Assembly (NCBI RefSeq): GCF_018448935.1
Contig: NZ_RCWC01000006.1
Span: 62,001 to 126,000 of the forward strand
Length of the DNA stretch: 64,000 nt
Source: Photorhabdus noenieputensis
Lineage (GTDB): Bacteria; Pseudomonadota; Gammaproteobacteria; Enterobacterales; Enterobacteriaceae
Reading direction: 5' to 3'
Part shown: one piece after another, positions 36,816 to 46,127 of the stretch
How the letters are laid out: every line of letters begins with the position of its first letter
Position numbering within the stretch: the first letter of the stretch is position 1
The notes under the pieces: model-generated
Told to the model about the DNA's origin: nothing
The model's database searches: none
The model's input: only the letters and a program-made list of their open reading frames with translations
Translations under genes and position numbers: made by a program

Positions 36816-37538
36816 ATGAACATCAAAACCCCTTCCATCCCAAACAATGTTGATCAACAGGAAATAGAGAAATTTGAAGCGATTGCTTCTCGCTGGTGGG
36901 ATTTGGAAGGTGAATTTCAGCCACTGCACCGAATTAATCCGCTACGCTTGAACTATATTTTGCAGCGTTCTGGCGGCATTTTCGGTAAAAAAGTCTTAGA
37001 TGTGGGCTGTGGTGGCGGTATTTTGTCAGAAAGTATGGCCCGTGAAGGGGCAGAAGTGACCGGACTGGATATGGGTACGGAACCGCTTCAAGTTGCCAGA
37101 CTGCACGCCCTTGAAACCGGTATCCCCGTGACTTATGTACAGGAAACAGTAGAAAACCACGCCGAAAAATATCCACAGGCTTATGATATCGTCACCTGTA
37201 TGGAAATGTTGGAACATGTCCCAGATCCACAATCGGTCGTTCGTGCTTGCGCTCAGTTGGTAAAACCCGGCGGACACGTCTTTTTTTCTACCATTAACCG
37301 CAACAAAAAAGCTTGGCTTATGGCGGTAATCGGCGCGGAATACATTCTAAAAATGGTACCGAAGGGAACCCATGATGCGAAGAAATTTATCCGGCCGTCA
37401 GAGTTGATAGGCTGGATTGACAGAACACCCCTGCGGGAAAAGCATATTATCGGCCTGCATTATAATCCACTAACGGATAAATTTAGCCTTGGTCATAATG
37501 TAGACGTCAATTATATGTTACACACTCAGTATGTCTGA
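36816..37538 (+). CDS. ubiG: Ubiquinone biosynthesis O-methyltransferase UbiG
   Basis: A 240-residue methyltransferase (same length as E. coli UbiG) that performs both O-methylations of ubiquinone biosynthesis using S-adenosylmethionine. The SAM-binding motif is [20 protein letters not shown], followed by [20 protein letters not shown] and the conserved [16 protein letters not shown]. The N-terminal [19 protein letters not shown] is typical. It is divergent from gyrA. AAGGAG lies about 12 bases before the ATG. Confidence 0.97.
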   Translation: MNIKTPSIPNNVDQQEIEKFEAIASRWWDLEGEFQPLHRINPLRLNYILQRSGGIFGKKVLDVGCGGGILSESMAREGAEVTGLDMGTEPLQVARLHALETGIPVTYVQETVENHAEKYPQAYDIVTCMEMLEHVPDPQSVVRACAQLVKPGGHVFFSTINRNKKAWLMAVIGAEYILKMVPKGTHDAKKFIRPSELIGWIDRTPLREKHIIGLHYNPLTDKFSLGHNVDVNYMLHTQYV

Positions 37539-37906
37539 CATATTCATCTGACAGATTAATAAAGCGGCAAATAAATCACATTTTCAGGAATTTTTTTACT
37601 CATTTTTGCCGGTGTTTCTGTCAGAGCAACCGCTAGTAATGATGCAGGCTTCCGGCTTTTTAATAAATTTTAGTCCTCAAGTTATCCACAAGAATCCGTA
37701 TTTTTGTGCACTTGATAAAAGCTGATTTTAACATTATCTTGTTGTCATTATTTAGTGTACCCCCTACATATTGTGTTCCTTAACATTCCATTACCACTAC
37801 TCTCTCGTTGGTTTTTCCGCCACTGAGAGGGTTATGTTTTGGTCTAAGTCAAAGACACAAAGCAGGTGGGAGCGAATTTGAAAGTAAATGTAAGGTATGC
37901 CTGTCC
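37539..37906. promoter_or_regulatory. nrdAB control region
   Basis: This non-coding region precedes nrdA. A consensus DnaA box TTATCCACA is at 37682-37690; DnaA regulates nrdA in E. coli. CTACATATTGTGT at about 37764-37776 resembles half of a NrdR box, and TAGTGT at 37753-37758 could belong to its neighbour. Assignments of NrdR sites are tentative. Confidence 0.55.
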
Positions 37907-40198
37907 ATGAACCATAGTCTGCTAGTAACAAAGCGTGATGGCCACAAAGAACGAATTGACCTTGAGAAAATCCACCGGGTTGTTAACTGGGCAGCCGATG
38001 GACTGAAAAATGTCTCGGTATCACAAGTAGAACTGCGTTCCCAAATCCAATTTTACGATGGTATCAGAACCTCGGATATTCACGAGACGATGATCAAAGC
38101 TGCCGCTGATCTTATCTCCGGTGACGCACCTGACTATCAGTATCTGGCCGCTCGCTTGGCAATTTTCAACCTACGTAAAAAAGCTTATGGTCAATTCGAG
38201 CCACCCGCACTCTATGACCATGTATCCCGTATGGTGAAAATGGGCAAATATGACAAGCATTTGCTTGCAGACTATTCGAAAGAAGAATTCGAACAAATGG
38301 ACGAGTTTATTGACCATTGGCGTGATATGAACTTTTCCTACGCGGCGGTCAAACAACTTGAAGGTAAATACCTGGTCCAAAATCGCGTTACCGGTGAAAT
38401 TTATGAAAGCGCCCAATTCCTCTATATTCTGGTGGCGGCTTGCTTGTTCTCCAGTTATCCGAAAGAGACACGTCTGGACTACATTCGCCGTTTTTACGAC
38501 GCGGCTTCGACGTTTAAAATTTCTCTGCCAACCCCAATCATGGCCGGTGTACGCACCCCTACTCGTCAATTTAGCTCCTGCGTGCTGATTGAATGTGACG
38601 ATAGCCTGGATTCCATTAACGCGACTTCCAGCGCCATTGTGAAATACGTTTCTCAACGTGCTGGTATTGGTATCAATGCGGGCCGTATTCGCGCCTTGGG
38701 AAGTCCAATCCGTAATGGTGAAGCCTTCCATACCGGCTGTATTCCTTTTTATAAGCATTTCCAGACCGCGGTCAAATCCTGTTCTCAAGGGGGCGTTCGT
38801 GGTGGTGCCGCTACACTGTTCTATCCATTATGGCATCTGGAAGTTGAAAGCCTGTTAGTACTGAAAAACAACCGTGGCGTTGAAGGGAACCGTGTTCGTC
38901 ACATGGACTACGGCGTACAACTTAACAAACTGATGTACGAACGCCTGATCAAAGGTGAAGAGATTACTCTGTTCAGCCCATCCGACGTTCCAGGGCTATA
39001 TGATGCTTTCTTTGCCGATCAGGATGAATTTGAGCGCTTGTACACCAAATATGAGCAAGACAGCAATATCCGTCAGCAACGTCTGAAAGCGGTTGATCTC
39101 TTCTCCCTGATGATGCAAGAGCGTGCTTCTACCGGCCGTATCTATATTCAGAACGTAGACCACTGCAACACTCACAGCCCATTTGATCCTGTAGTCGCCC
39201 CGGTGCGCCAATCAAATCTGTGTCTGGAAATTGCACTGCCAACCAAGCCATTGAATGATATCAATGATAAAAATGGTGAAATCGCGCTGTGTACCTTGTC
39301 CGCATTCAACCTGGGGGCAATTGAAAATCTTGATGAGCTGGAAGAACTGGCGATTCTGGCGGTCCGTGCCCTTGATGCCCTGCTCGATTATCAGGACTAC
39401 CCTATCCTTGCGGCGAAACAAGGGGCAATGGGTCGCCGTACATTAGGCATTGGTGTTATCAACTATGCTTACTATCTGGCAAAAAATGGCGCGCGTTATT
39501 CCGATGGCAGCGCTAACAACCTGACTCACAAAACATTTGAAGCTATCCAGTATTACCTGTTGAAAGCCTCTAATGAACTGGCGAAAGAGCAAGGCGCTTG
39601 CCCGTGGTTTAAAGAAACCACCTATTCTAAAGGTATCCTACCTATCGATACCTATAAAAAAGCGCTGGATACATTGACCAATGAACCGTTGCACTATGAC
39701 TGGGAAGCATTGCGCAACGAGATCAAACAGTATGGTCTGCGCAACTCAACCTTATCCTCTTTGATGCCGTCAGAGACCTCTTCCCAGATCTCTAACGCCA
39801 CCAACGGTATTGAACCGCCTCGTGGTTACATCAGCATCAAAGCGTCAAAAGATGGCATTTTGCGCCAAGTTGTCCCGGAATATGAGCGTTTGAAAGGCGC
39901 TTATGAACTCTTGTGGCAAATGCCGGGCAATGACGGTTACTTGCAGTTGGTTGGTATCATGCAGAAATTTATCGATCAGTCGATCTCTGCCAATACCAAC
40001 TACGATCCGACACATTTCCCAAGTGGAAAAGTGCCGATGAATCAGCTACTGAAAGATTTGTTGCTCGCTTACAAATATGGTGTGAAGACGTTGTATTACC
40101 ACAATACCCGTGATGGTGCGGAAGACGTTCAGGATGACCTGGAAGAAGTCGTGGAATCTGCTGATTCCGATTGTGAAGGCGGCGCGTGTAAGATTTAA
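37907..40198 (+). CDS. nrdA: Class Ia ribonucleotide reductase, large subunit
   Basis: A 763-residue alpha subunit. The start at 37907 is chosen because it gives the conserved NHSLLVTKRDGHKERIDLEK N-terminus, including the N-terminal ATP-cone; the longer frame from 37808 is non-conserved. Catalytic features are RQFSSCVLIECDDSLDSINA (Cys225-type), the NLCLEIALPTKP region with its Cys near 462, and the C-terminal redox pair in CEGGACKI. It reduces ribonucleoside diphosphates using the radical from NrdB. It is followed 12 bases later by nrdB. Confidence 0.98.
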   Translation: MNHSLLVTKRDGHKERIDLEKIHRVVNWAADGLKNVSVSQVELRSQIQFYDGIRTSDIHETMIKAAADLISGDAPDYQYLAARLAIFNLRKKAYGQFEPPALYDHVSRMVKMGKYDKHLLADYSKEEFEQMDEFIDHWRDMNFSYAAVKQLEGKYLVQNRVTGEIYESAQFLYILVAACLFSSYPKETRLDYIRRFYDAASTFKISLPTPIMAGVRTPTRQFSSCVLIECDDSLDSINATSSAIVKYVSQRAGIGINAGRIRALGSPIRNGEAFHTGCIPFYKHFQTAVKSCSQGGVRGGAATLFYPLWHLEVESLLVLKNNRGVEGNRVRHMDYGVQLNKLMYERLIKGEEITLFSPSDVPGLYDAFFADQDEFERLYTKYEQDSNIRQQRLKAVDLFSLMMQERASTGRIYIQNVDHCNTHSPFDPVVAPVRQSNLCLEIALPTKPLNDINDKNGEIALCTLSAFNLGAIENLDELEELAILAVRALDALLDYQDYPILAAKQGAMGRRTLGIGVINYAYYLAKNGARYSDGSANNLTHKTFEAIQYYLLKASNELAKEQGACPWFKETTYSKGILPIDTYKKALDTLTNEPLHYDWEALRNEIKQYGLRNSTLSSLMPSETSSQISNATNGIEPPRGYISIKASKDGILRQVVPEYERLKGAYELLWQMPGNDGYLQLVGIMQKFIDQSISANTNYDPTHFPSGKVPMNQLLKDLLLAYKYGVKTLYYHNTRDGAEDVQDDLEEVVESADSDCEGGACKI

Positions 40199-40210
40199 TT
40201 TGAGGAAGTT

Positions 40211-41341
40211 ATGGCCTATACCACTTTTTCACAAGTAAAAAACGACCAGTTACAGGAACCGATGTTTTTTGGTCAGCCGGTAAACGTAGCCCGTTATGAC
40301 CAGCAAAAATATCCGATTTTCGAAAAGTTGATCGAAAAACAGCTCTCTTTCTTCTGGCGCCCGGAAGAAGTTGATGTGTCTCGCGACCGTATTGACTACA
40401 ATGCGCTGCCTGACCATGAAAAGCATATTTTTATCAGTAACTTAAAATATCAAACGCTGCTGGACTCTATTCAGGGCCGCAGCCCGAACGTGGCTTTTCT
40501 GCCCTTGATCTCCATCCCTGAGCTGGAAACCTGGGTTGAAACTTGGTCTTTTTCTGAAACGATTCATTCACGTTCTTACACTCACATCATTCGGAATATC
40601 GTCAACGATCCGGCTGTTGTGTTTGATGATATTGTCACCAATGAAGAGATTCTGAAACGGGCGAAAGACATTTCCGCTTATTACGATGATCTGATTGAGA
40701 TGACTAATCACTACCAGTTATTTGGTGAAGGCACGCATCAGATTGCCGGCAAAACCATCACCGTTAGCCTGCGTGAACTGAAAAAGCAACTGTACCTGTG
40801 CCTGATGAGCGTTAACGCGCTGGAAGCGATCCGCTTTTACGTCAGTTTTGCCTGTTCATTTGCCTTTGCTGAACGCGAATTGATGGAAGGTAATGCAAAA
40901 ATCATCAAATTGATCGCCCGTGACGAAGCACTACATCTGACCGGCACACAACATATGCTGAATCTGCTGCGCTCTGGTCAAGACGATCCAGAAATGGCAG
41001 AAATCGCCAAAGAGTGTGAACAACAGTGCTATGACCTGTTCGTTCAGGCGGCGGAACAAGAAAAAGAGTGGGCAGACTACCTGTTCAGCGAAGGTTCCAT
41101 GATTGGCTTGAACAAAGATATTTTGTGCCAATATGTTGAGTACATTACTAACATCCGCATGCAAGCTGTCGGGTTGAAACTGCCATTTGAAACGCGTTCT
41201 AACCCGATTCCGTGGATTAACGCCTGGCTGGTGTCTGATAACGTTCAAGTCGCGCCGCAAGAAGTTGAAGTCAGTTCATATCTGGTTGGTCAGATTGATG
41301 CTGAAGTTAACCCTGACGACCTGAGTGATTTTGAACTCTGA
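40211..41341 (+). CDS. nrdB: Class Ia ribonucleotide reductase, small subunit
   Basis: A 376-residue beta subunit, the same length as E. coli NrdB. The diiron and radical motif is [18 protein letters not shown], containing Glu115, His118 and the radical Tyr122; the second iron-binding pair is in [17 protein letters not shown]. The C-terminal tail ([20 protein letters not shown]) is the peptide that docks into NrdA. Its stop codon overlaps the yfaE start (TGATG), so translation is coupled. Confidence 0.98.
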   Translation: MAYTTFSQVKNDQLQEPMFFGQPVNVARYDQQKYPIFEKLIEKQLSFFWRPEEVDVSRDRIDYNALPDHEKHIFISNLKYQTLLDSIQGRSPNVAFLPLISIPELETWVETWSFSETIHSRSYTHIIRNIVNDPAVVFDDIVTNEEILKRAKDISAYYDDLIEMTNHYQLFGEGTHQIAGKTITVSLRELKKQLYLCLMSVNALEAIRFYVSFACSFAFAERELMEGNAKIIKLIARDEALHLTGTQHMLNLLRSGQDDPEMAEIAKECEQQCYDLFVQAAEQEKEWADYLFSEGSMIGLNKDILCQYVEYITNIRMQAVGLKLPFETRSNPIPWINAWLVSDNVQVAPQEVEVSSYLVGQIDAEVNPDDLSDFEL

Positions 41342-41607
41342 TGACAAGCTATAAAGTAACCCTGCATGGTATGCAGGGTTATCATATCTACAGCTCTCCC
41401 AAGCTGCATAACAGCCTGCTAGAAGCACTGGAACAAGGCAGAGTTCAAGCTGAATACCAATGCCGCGAAGGTTATTGCGGCTCCTGCCGTGTCAAATTGA
41501 TAAAAGGCAAAGTCGGCTATCGGCGCAAACCGCTGGCTTTTGTTAATGAAGGAGAAATTTTACCCTGCTGCTGTCATCCGCTTAGTGATATTGAAATTGA
41601 GCTTTAG
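41341..41607 (+). CDS. yfaE: Ferredoxin-like diferric-tyrosyl radical cofactor maintenance protein
   Basis: An 88-residue 2Fe-2S ferredoxin-like protein with Cys residues in YQCREGYCGSCRVKLIKGK and a further pair in EILPCCCHP. In E. coli YfaE supplies electrons to rebuild the diferric-tyrosyl radical of NrdB. The extra Cys next to the last ligand is normal for this small ferredoxin. The start overlaps the nrdB stop by one base. Confidence 0.94.
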   Translation: MTSYKVTLHGMQGYHIYSSPKLHNSLLEALEQGRVQAEYQCREGYCGSCRVKLIKGKVGYRRKPLAFVNEGEILPCCCHPLSDIEIEL

Positions 41608-41728
41608 TATTTATTTTAAAAACTAACACTCAATAATGAATACGAATATCCACACCCTGATAGCATGGACAAAGAATCTCCGAATTTATAAGGGCTTTTA
41701 ATTTATTAACAGCAGGTTATATAGTAAT

Positions 41729-42109
41729 TTAGATGGAATGGAACTCCTCAGCCCTACGCTCAAGCTCTGTAAGAAATGACGTCTTTGCTAATTCGTGAGC
41801 CTTTGGGCTCATAATACTTATCACCTGAAAACTCTTACTATCCATCCAATGCTGCACATACACTAAATAATTATCCGAACATCGATCAATCTGTGGCTTA
41901 TATTTTTCCCACGGTATTTCATCTGGCATCCTAATATGCAATTTATAGATATTTGAATCTAAGGTTCTGCTATTATGTTCCCATTGACCATCCCGGCCAA
42001 ATACAGAAGGTAATAACGCCGTCCTTTTCCAATGCTCTAACAACTTTGCATAAACTATTGCAACCTCATGAAATTCAACATCTTTATGAACAGTAACACT
42101 GACTCCCAT
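41729..42109 (-). CDS. YafO-like type II toxin
   Basis: A 126-residue protein matching the YafO family of ribosome-dependent mRNA interferases: HWKRTALLPSVFGRDGQWEH, then LYKLHIRMPD-like HIRMPDEIPWEKY, DNYLVYVQHWMDSKSFQVIS and MSPKAHELAKTS, ending in AEEFH. YafO in E. coli cleaves mRNA at the ribosome. The gene overlaps the upstream 206-residue gene by one base (ATG within its stop), so the two form a pair. No yafN-like antitoxin is present; the partner belongs to a different family. Confidence 0.78.
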   Translation of the reverse strand: MGVSVTVHKDVEFHEVAIVYAKLLEHWKRTALLPSVFGRDGQWEHNSRTLDSNIYKLHIRMPDEIPWEKYKPQIDRCSDNYLVYVQHWMDSKSFQVISIMSPKAHELAKTSFLTELERRAEEFHSI

Positions 42110-42729
42110 TATAAAAATTCCGGCTCTGACAGACCAAGGTTTTTATGTTCTGCTAATATCATCAATTTAACTTCTCTAGAAGTAGGTAAATTATCAGGAT
42201 GATATGTCTTTGTCGGAGGCAGGCTTTGTTCAATAGCCGAAAGAATATCACACGCAGTATATTCAGAGTTCGCTATTGCTCGACCGAACTTCACAATATT
42301 CACCCGAAATATTTCTCGCTGAGACGGATCTGGAAAATTCTTACTCAGATTATCAGATGACAGAACGATACGTATTGCCTCTTTTATCCTCATGCAATAT
42401 TCAATGTTGTCATTGGCTAATTTTCTTATGCGTACTGAATTTGAAAACAATTCACCACTCCCCTTAGCAACACGATGAGCGATAGCTTCAGATAACGACT
42501 TTCGCGTGTACTCATTCAGACTTTGCAAGTAAGCAGTTGCCTCTGACAAAGGCAGAAAAACCTGTTCATTTTTCAGGTTAAATGTCAATGTAGATATCAA
42601 ACCTGCCGATTTTTGTATTTCAACGACCGTCATCGGCAGAACGGTACTTTTAGCCGGAACAGGAGCCAGAGACGCCAATAACGCCGCTGTCATCGCTGGG
42701 AGAGCCATTGTTTTCACTTGTCTCTTCAT
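42109..42729 (-). CDS. Putative partner/antitoxin of the YafO-like toxin
   Basis: A 206-residue protein with AAGGTGGTGG before its ATG. The N-terminal 28 residues (MKRQVKTMALPAMTAALLAS and on to PVPAKS) look like a signal peptide or a hydrophobic arm. The remainder is helical, with VFLPLSEATAYLQSLNEYTR, RIRKLANDNIEYCMRIKEAI and the C-terminal LPTSREVKLMILAEHKNLGL, a type of ending common in antitoxins. It precedes the YafO-like toxin and overlaps it by one base. Antitoxin function is inferred from this order and from size. No DNA-binding motif is obvious. Confidence 0.55.
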   Translation of the reverse strand: MKRQVKTMALPAMTAALLASLAPVPAKSTVLPMTVVEIQKSAGLISTLTFNLKNEQVFLPLSEATAYLQSLNEYTRKSLSEAIAHRVAKGSGELFSNSVRIRKLANDNIEYCMRIKEAIRIVLSSDNLSKNFPDPSQREIFRVNIVKFGRAIANSEYTACDILSAIEQSLPPTKTYHPDNLPTSREVKLMILAEHKNLGLSEPEFL

Positions 42730-42892
42730 ATCCCACCACCTTCAATGTTGATATGTATTGATTATAAATGTTGTGGATTTGATGATCAATTCACCAAATT
42801 TCTGGTGACAAAAAAATATTCTGGACAAAAAGCCCACTAAATCACATTTCATCAAGCCAGCATTGACTATATCAATCTACCTCGGATGTTAA
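42730..42892. other. Intergenic region before the YafO pair
   Basis: Probable promoter region of the toxin pair on the minus strand; nothing else is seen. Confidence 0.4.
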
Positions 42893-43019
42893 TATATCCG
42901 TTATCTTTCAAGTTGCCTCTTTGTTGGCTGCACTCGCTCACCCCAGTCACATAGTTACCTATGCTCCCAGGGATTCACTCCCTTGCCGTCGCGATGCATC
43001 TTGAAATCTTTAGGATATA
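42893..43019 (-). repeat. MITE-like dispersed repeat, copy 2
   Basis: About 127 bases with terminal inverted repeats TATATCC/GGATATA. The interior is the reverse complement of the element at 26099-26216 (shared TTGCCTCTTTGTTGGCTGCA and CTTGCCGTCGCGATGCATCT), with a few extra bases near its middle. Confidence 0.85.
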
Positions 43020-43385
43020 AATGATCTTAAACCCTCTATTAACTTCTTTTTAATCAGTTTTAATGCTTTTCCATTTAGTTATAACTTTGTCTTCGATATT
43101 ATTCGTAGGCTACATAATTCACGGGTGGTATTCAGGCCGGAAACTAATAATGAATGAGTCTGCTATTATTACTTAATTCTCTATCAGACAAATATCTGAT
43201 AAATAAAGTTGCTATATTTATTTAACTGTTCTAAATTAACATCTATTAAGATATTGATTGAAATTAAATAGCGTTTCATAATTCTGCTACACATAGCCTT
43301 CTTCAACCCATTGTTATATATGGAATTATGAGTGGTATAAGATGTAGCACTATTTTAGAATCTTATTTAAGTTAAGTGTTTAATT

Positions 43386-43592
43386 ATGAAAAACCATATG
43401 AAAACTGTGTCTAAACATCCTAAAATCACTCATTTTTCACCTGATAAAAAACCAATCGGCGTATTTGGCGAATCCTCAAAGAAACTCAGACCAATTGGTA
43501 CATTGGCAGGCAAAATGTCAGTACCGATAGAAGAAGAGTTTTCCAAATATGATCTAGAAATTCAAGCTATATCTGGAGGAGAAGACAAGTAA
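43386..43592 (+). CDS. Small antitoxin-like protein (copy A)
   Basis: A 68-residue protein with PKITHFSPDKKPIGVFGESS and AGKMSVPIEEEFSKYDLEIQ. The form is that of small Phd-like antitoxins placed before VapC-type PIN toxins. A broken PIN gene follows at once. The start could also be the Met four codons later, which is the first conserved with copy B at 51725-51931. Antitoxin identity is inferred from context. Confidence 0.55.
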   Translation: MKNHMKTVSKHPKITHFSPDKKPIGVFGESSKKLRPIGTLAGKMSVPIEEEFSKYDLEIQAISGGEDK

Positions 43593-43740
43593 ATAAGCTT
43601 TCTCTTAGATACACATATTCTTCTTTGGTATTTAATTGAACCTAAAAAATTATCAGGCTAAATACTTGATATTTTGAGACATCCTGATAATGAGATTTAT
43701 TTTAGTGCAGAGATTACTCATGAAATAGCATTAAAGAAAT
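43593..43740 (+). pseudogene. PIN-domain (VapC-like) toxin remnant, copy A
   Basis: Directly after the antitoxin, the frame reads FLLDTHILLWYLIEPKKLSG, a stop, then ILDILRHPDNEIYFSAEITH and EIALKK before it runs into the 3' end of an opposing immunity gene. The LLDTHILLW element is the first PIN active-site strand. An extra T near 43600 and an internal stop destroy the gene, and the second half is deleted. Confidence 0.7.
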
Positions 43741-43762
43741 TATTGACATCTTCTTTCGATAA

Positions 43763-44243
43763 TTATTTTATTAGGACACTAATAATATTTCCCTCATCAT
43801 CAAGTCCTAACCACAAAGAATGACTGCATTTAGCCCAACTGGATAATTTATATTTCTCTTTTATTATCAACCTAATAGCCTCCTGATAAATATCTACTTT
43901 AATCACACAATTAAACTCATCAATAAAACGATGGCTGAAATTATTATTTTCATTAATTCACATCAACTATAGGAAAGCCAAATTTATTTTTATTCGATGC
44001 AATAAAGTCATTAGCCACATATTGAACAAAATCAGTGTCTATTGCAACCAAAATAATTGTGGCTATTCCGCCATCATTAGGCAAAATAGCAAACTCTAAT
44101 AAACTCTTCTTATCATCACCAACTCGCCAATACACAGGAGTTTCATTTATATTATCAACTAATTGAATATTAATAGGTGTGTCACCATCAATATTGATGA
44201 TTACTTTCTGAATATTTTCTAATTTTACTATTTTCATCATCAT
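43763..44243 (-). pseudogene. Immunity-gene relic (paralogue of 47205-47741)
   Basis: The N-terminal 96 residues (KIVKLENIQKVIINIDGDTP, INIQLVDNINETPVYWRVGD, ending FGFPIVDVN) match the intact 178-residue gene at 47205-47741. At about 43950 a short deletion brings a stop into frame. Beyond it the remaining codons (HRFIDEFNCVIKVDIYQEAI and LSSWAKCSHSLWLGLDDEGN) continue in another frame to a premature stop at 43763-43765. It is a broken copy of the immunity gene. Confidence 0.75.
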
Positions 44244-44403
44244 TTACCTAATTAATATTTTAATACCGTAAAAAACAAATCTTTTTCTTATCCTGGAACA
44301 TAAATCTCCACTTTATATATTTAAAGTAGAGAACCACAGTTATTTTATATTTATCAGTGTCGAATATAAATATAATTTATATCAATCATAATGGTAACTC
44401 CAC

Positions 44404-44730
44404 TCATGGCCCCGACCAGATTAATTTATCTTTTAAATTATCAGGGATCATAGCAAATAAATCCTTAATACAAGATAAATGCTGATTATAATTTGGTGAA
44501 ATAATTTCATTACAATTCTCATAATAATATTTGGCCTGATGATTTAAGAAATAAATATCATGCTATTGAAAATTTTCATCAAGAATAGAATGGTACAAGT
44601 TATGAATTAATTCTGCTTCAAAATAACATGAAATATCCCTTCCTTTCACTTTTTTACTATGAGTTTGTATGTTTATTATATAAGGTAATGCTAATGCTAG
44701 CATCTTTATATATATGTCATTCTTGTTCAT
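44404..44730 (-). pseudogene. Immunity-type protein interrupted by a stop codon
   Basis: The minus-strand frame begins MNKNDIYIKMLALALPYIIN and continues through AELIHNLYHSILDENFQ to a TAG at about 44563-44565. It stays open afterwards (HDIYFLNHQAKYYYENCNEI, then KDLFAMIPDNLKDKLIWSGP) to a TGA at 44404-44406. So a single nonsense codon splits a protein of about 108 residues. Its size and place among immunity genes suggest an immunity protein. Read-through is unlikely but not excluded. Confidence 0.55.
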
Positions 44731-44793
44731 CTTATACCTTATTAATATCAAAGATATTGATCAATTAGTGTAAAAACAACCGCTTATTTATCG

Positions 44794-45300
44794 TCAAACA
44801 TAACTCCTACAACGCGAAAAAGCCAGTCGTAATGCTGAGCCAACTTCCGCAGAGGAACTATCTGTCGGAATGACGACATTATCAGATTCTACAATACCTT
44901 TTCCTGTCCAAAGCTCAAGTTTCTCATGACCATAGGGCATAATAGTTATGACATCATCTAACAAACGAATATCACAACTATTCATCTTCTTAAATAACTG
45001 ACGTCTTGAGCGATAGCGATGAAATCCCATCATCTCTGTAACCCACTGATCATATCGTTCTTTTCTTTTTTCATTATCTAAAAAATCGCCAAGACTCTCA
45101 TAGGGAATAAATCGACTTTTAGAAAGAGCATTAAAAACCACAGCACCTAATTCTTCATCAGAAGTATCAGGAGATAACATATGGTTACCCCCTAAAAGGT
45201 CTAAATTCAGTGAACGATAACCCGAATAACTTGTTATTGAATAAAAATCACCATTAAATACACATCTGGAATTCCGCCATCGTTTAAAAGTCTCACTCAT
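44794..45300 (-). CDS. CDI immunity protein (DUF1436-like), paralogue 3
   Basis: A 168-residue protein of the contact-dependent-inhibition immunity family: FNGDFYSITSYSGYRSLNLD, HMLSPDTSDEELGAVVFNAL, SKSRFIP, then YRSRRQLFKKMNSCDIRLLD and the C-terminal SSSAEVGSALRLAFSRCRSY. It protects against a cognate CdiA-CT or Rhs toxin delivered by a neighbour. It is the last of three tandem copies. Its ATG overlaps a stop that ends the codons AAKITVVK, the tail of a lost toxin gene. Confidence 0.82.
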   Translation of the reverse strand: MSETFKRWRNSRCVFNGDFYSITSYSGYRSLNLDLLGGNHMLSPDTSDEELGAVVFNALSKSRFIPYESLGDFLDNEKRKERYDQWVTEMMGFHRYRSRRQLFKKMNSCDIRLLDDVITIMPYGHEKLELWTGKGIVESDNVVIPTDSSSAEVGSALRLAFSRCRSYV

Positions 45301-45463
45301 TATTTCACCACCGTAATTTTGGCTGCAAGGCTCGTTTAATAACTATTTGAATCTTTTTAAGATAATTAGCGGACACATAATAGTGATTACGTGTCCACCT
45401 TAATTAACGCTATAAATCAAAGATCATGAATAATCAATGTAAAAACAAATTGTTATTTTATTG

Positions 45464-45964
45464 TCAAACATAACTTCTGCAACGTGAAAAAGCCAGCCGT
45501 AATGCCGCACCAACTTCCTCAGGGGAACTGTTTGCCGGAATAATGACATAATCAGATTCGACAATACCCTGCCCTGTCCAAAGCTCAAGTTTTTCATGAC
45601 CAGAAGGTCTAATAGTTATCACACCATCTAACAACTGAATATTACAACTGTTCATCTTCTTAAATAGTTGACGTTTTGAACGGTAATTGTAAACTTTCAT
45701 TAAATGCTCAATCCACTCTTTATATCGTTCATCTGCCCTTTCGCTGTCGAAAAAATCATCATCAGGATCGACCAACCGACTTTTAGAAAGTGAATCTAAA
45801 ACGGCACTACCCAATTGGCTATCAGCCACATCGGGAGATAGAACATGTTCGTGACTTTGAGGATCAGCTTTAAGCAGGCGATACCCAGAATAAGTTTTAA
45901 CAGAGTAAAAATCACCATTAAATTTGGCACTCGCATTCAGTCCTTGATCAAAATCTATATTCAT
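45464..45964 (-). CDS. CDI immunity protein (DUF1436-like), paralogue 2
   Basis: A 166-residue paralogue, more diverged in its first half (FNGDFYSVKTYSGYRLLKAD, HVLSPDVADSQLGSAVLDSL, SKSRLVDPDDDFF) and nearly identical in its last third (KMNSCNIQLLDGVITIRPSG, then ALRLAFSRCRSYV). The codons TVKITVVK and a stop precede its start. Divergence in the N-terminal half may reflect selection for a different toxin. The spacer after it holds GGACAC...GTGTCC, a hairpin also found after the first copy. Confidence 0.82.
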   Translation of the reverse strand: MNIDFDQGLNASAKFNGDFYSVKTYSGYRLLKADPQSHEHVLSPDVADSQLGSAVLDSLSKSRLVDPDDDFFDSERADERYKEWIEHLMKVYNYRSKRQLFKKMNSCNIQLLDGVITIRPSGHEKLELWTGQGIVESDYVIIPANSSPEEVGAALRLAFSRCRSYV

Positions 45965-46127
45965 TATTTCACCACTGTAATTTTAACGGTAAGGCTCATT
46001 TAATAACTATTTGAATCTTTTTGAGATAATTAGCGGACACATAATAGCTATTACGTGTCCACTTTAATTAACTCTCTAAATCAAAGATCATGAATAATTA
46101 ATGTAAAAACAAACTGCTACTTTATCG

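Larger units (their letters stand above)
43040..43950. repeat. Large direct duplication, copy A
   Basis: About 900 bases are duplicated at 51478-52300 in the same orientation at high identity. The unit includes TATTATTCGTAGGCTRCATA-type leader sequence, the 68-residue antitoxin gene, the broken PIN toxin and the 3' end of an immunity gene. Copy A has about 107 extra bases upstream of the antitoxin (43270-43375). Confidence 0.8.

Noticed and set aside
38171..38788. A 205-residue minus-strand open frame inside nrdA
   Set aside because: nrdA is unmistakable on the plus strand; the antisense frame has no motif or ribosome binding site.
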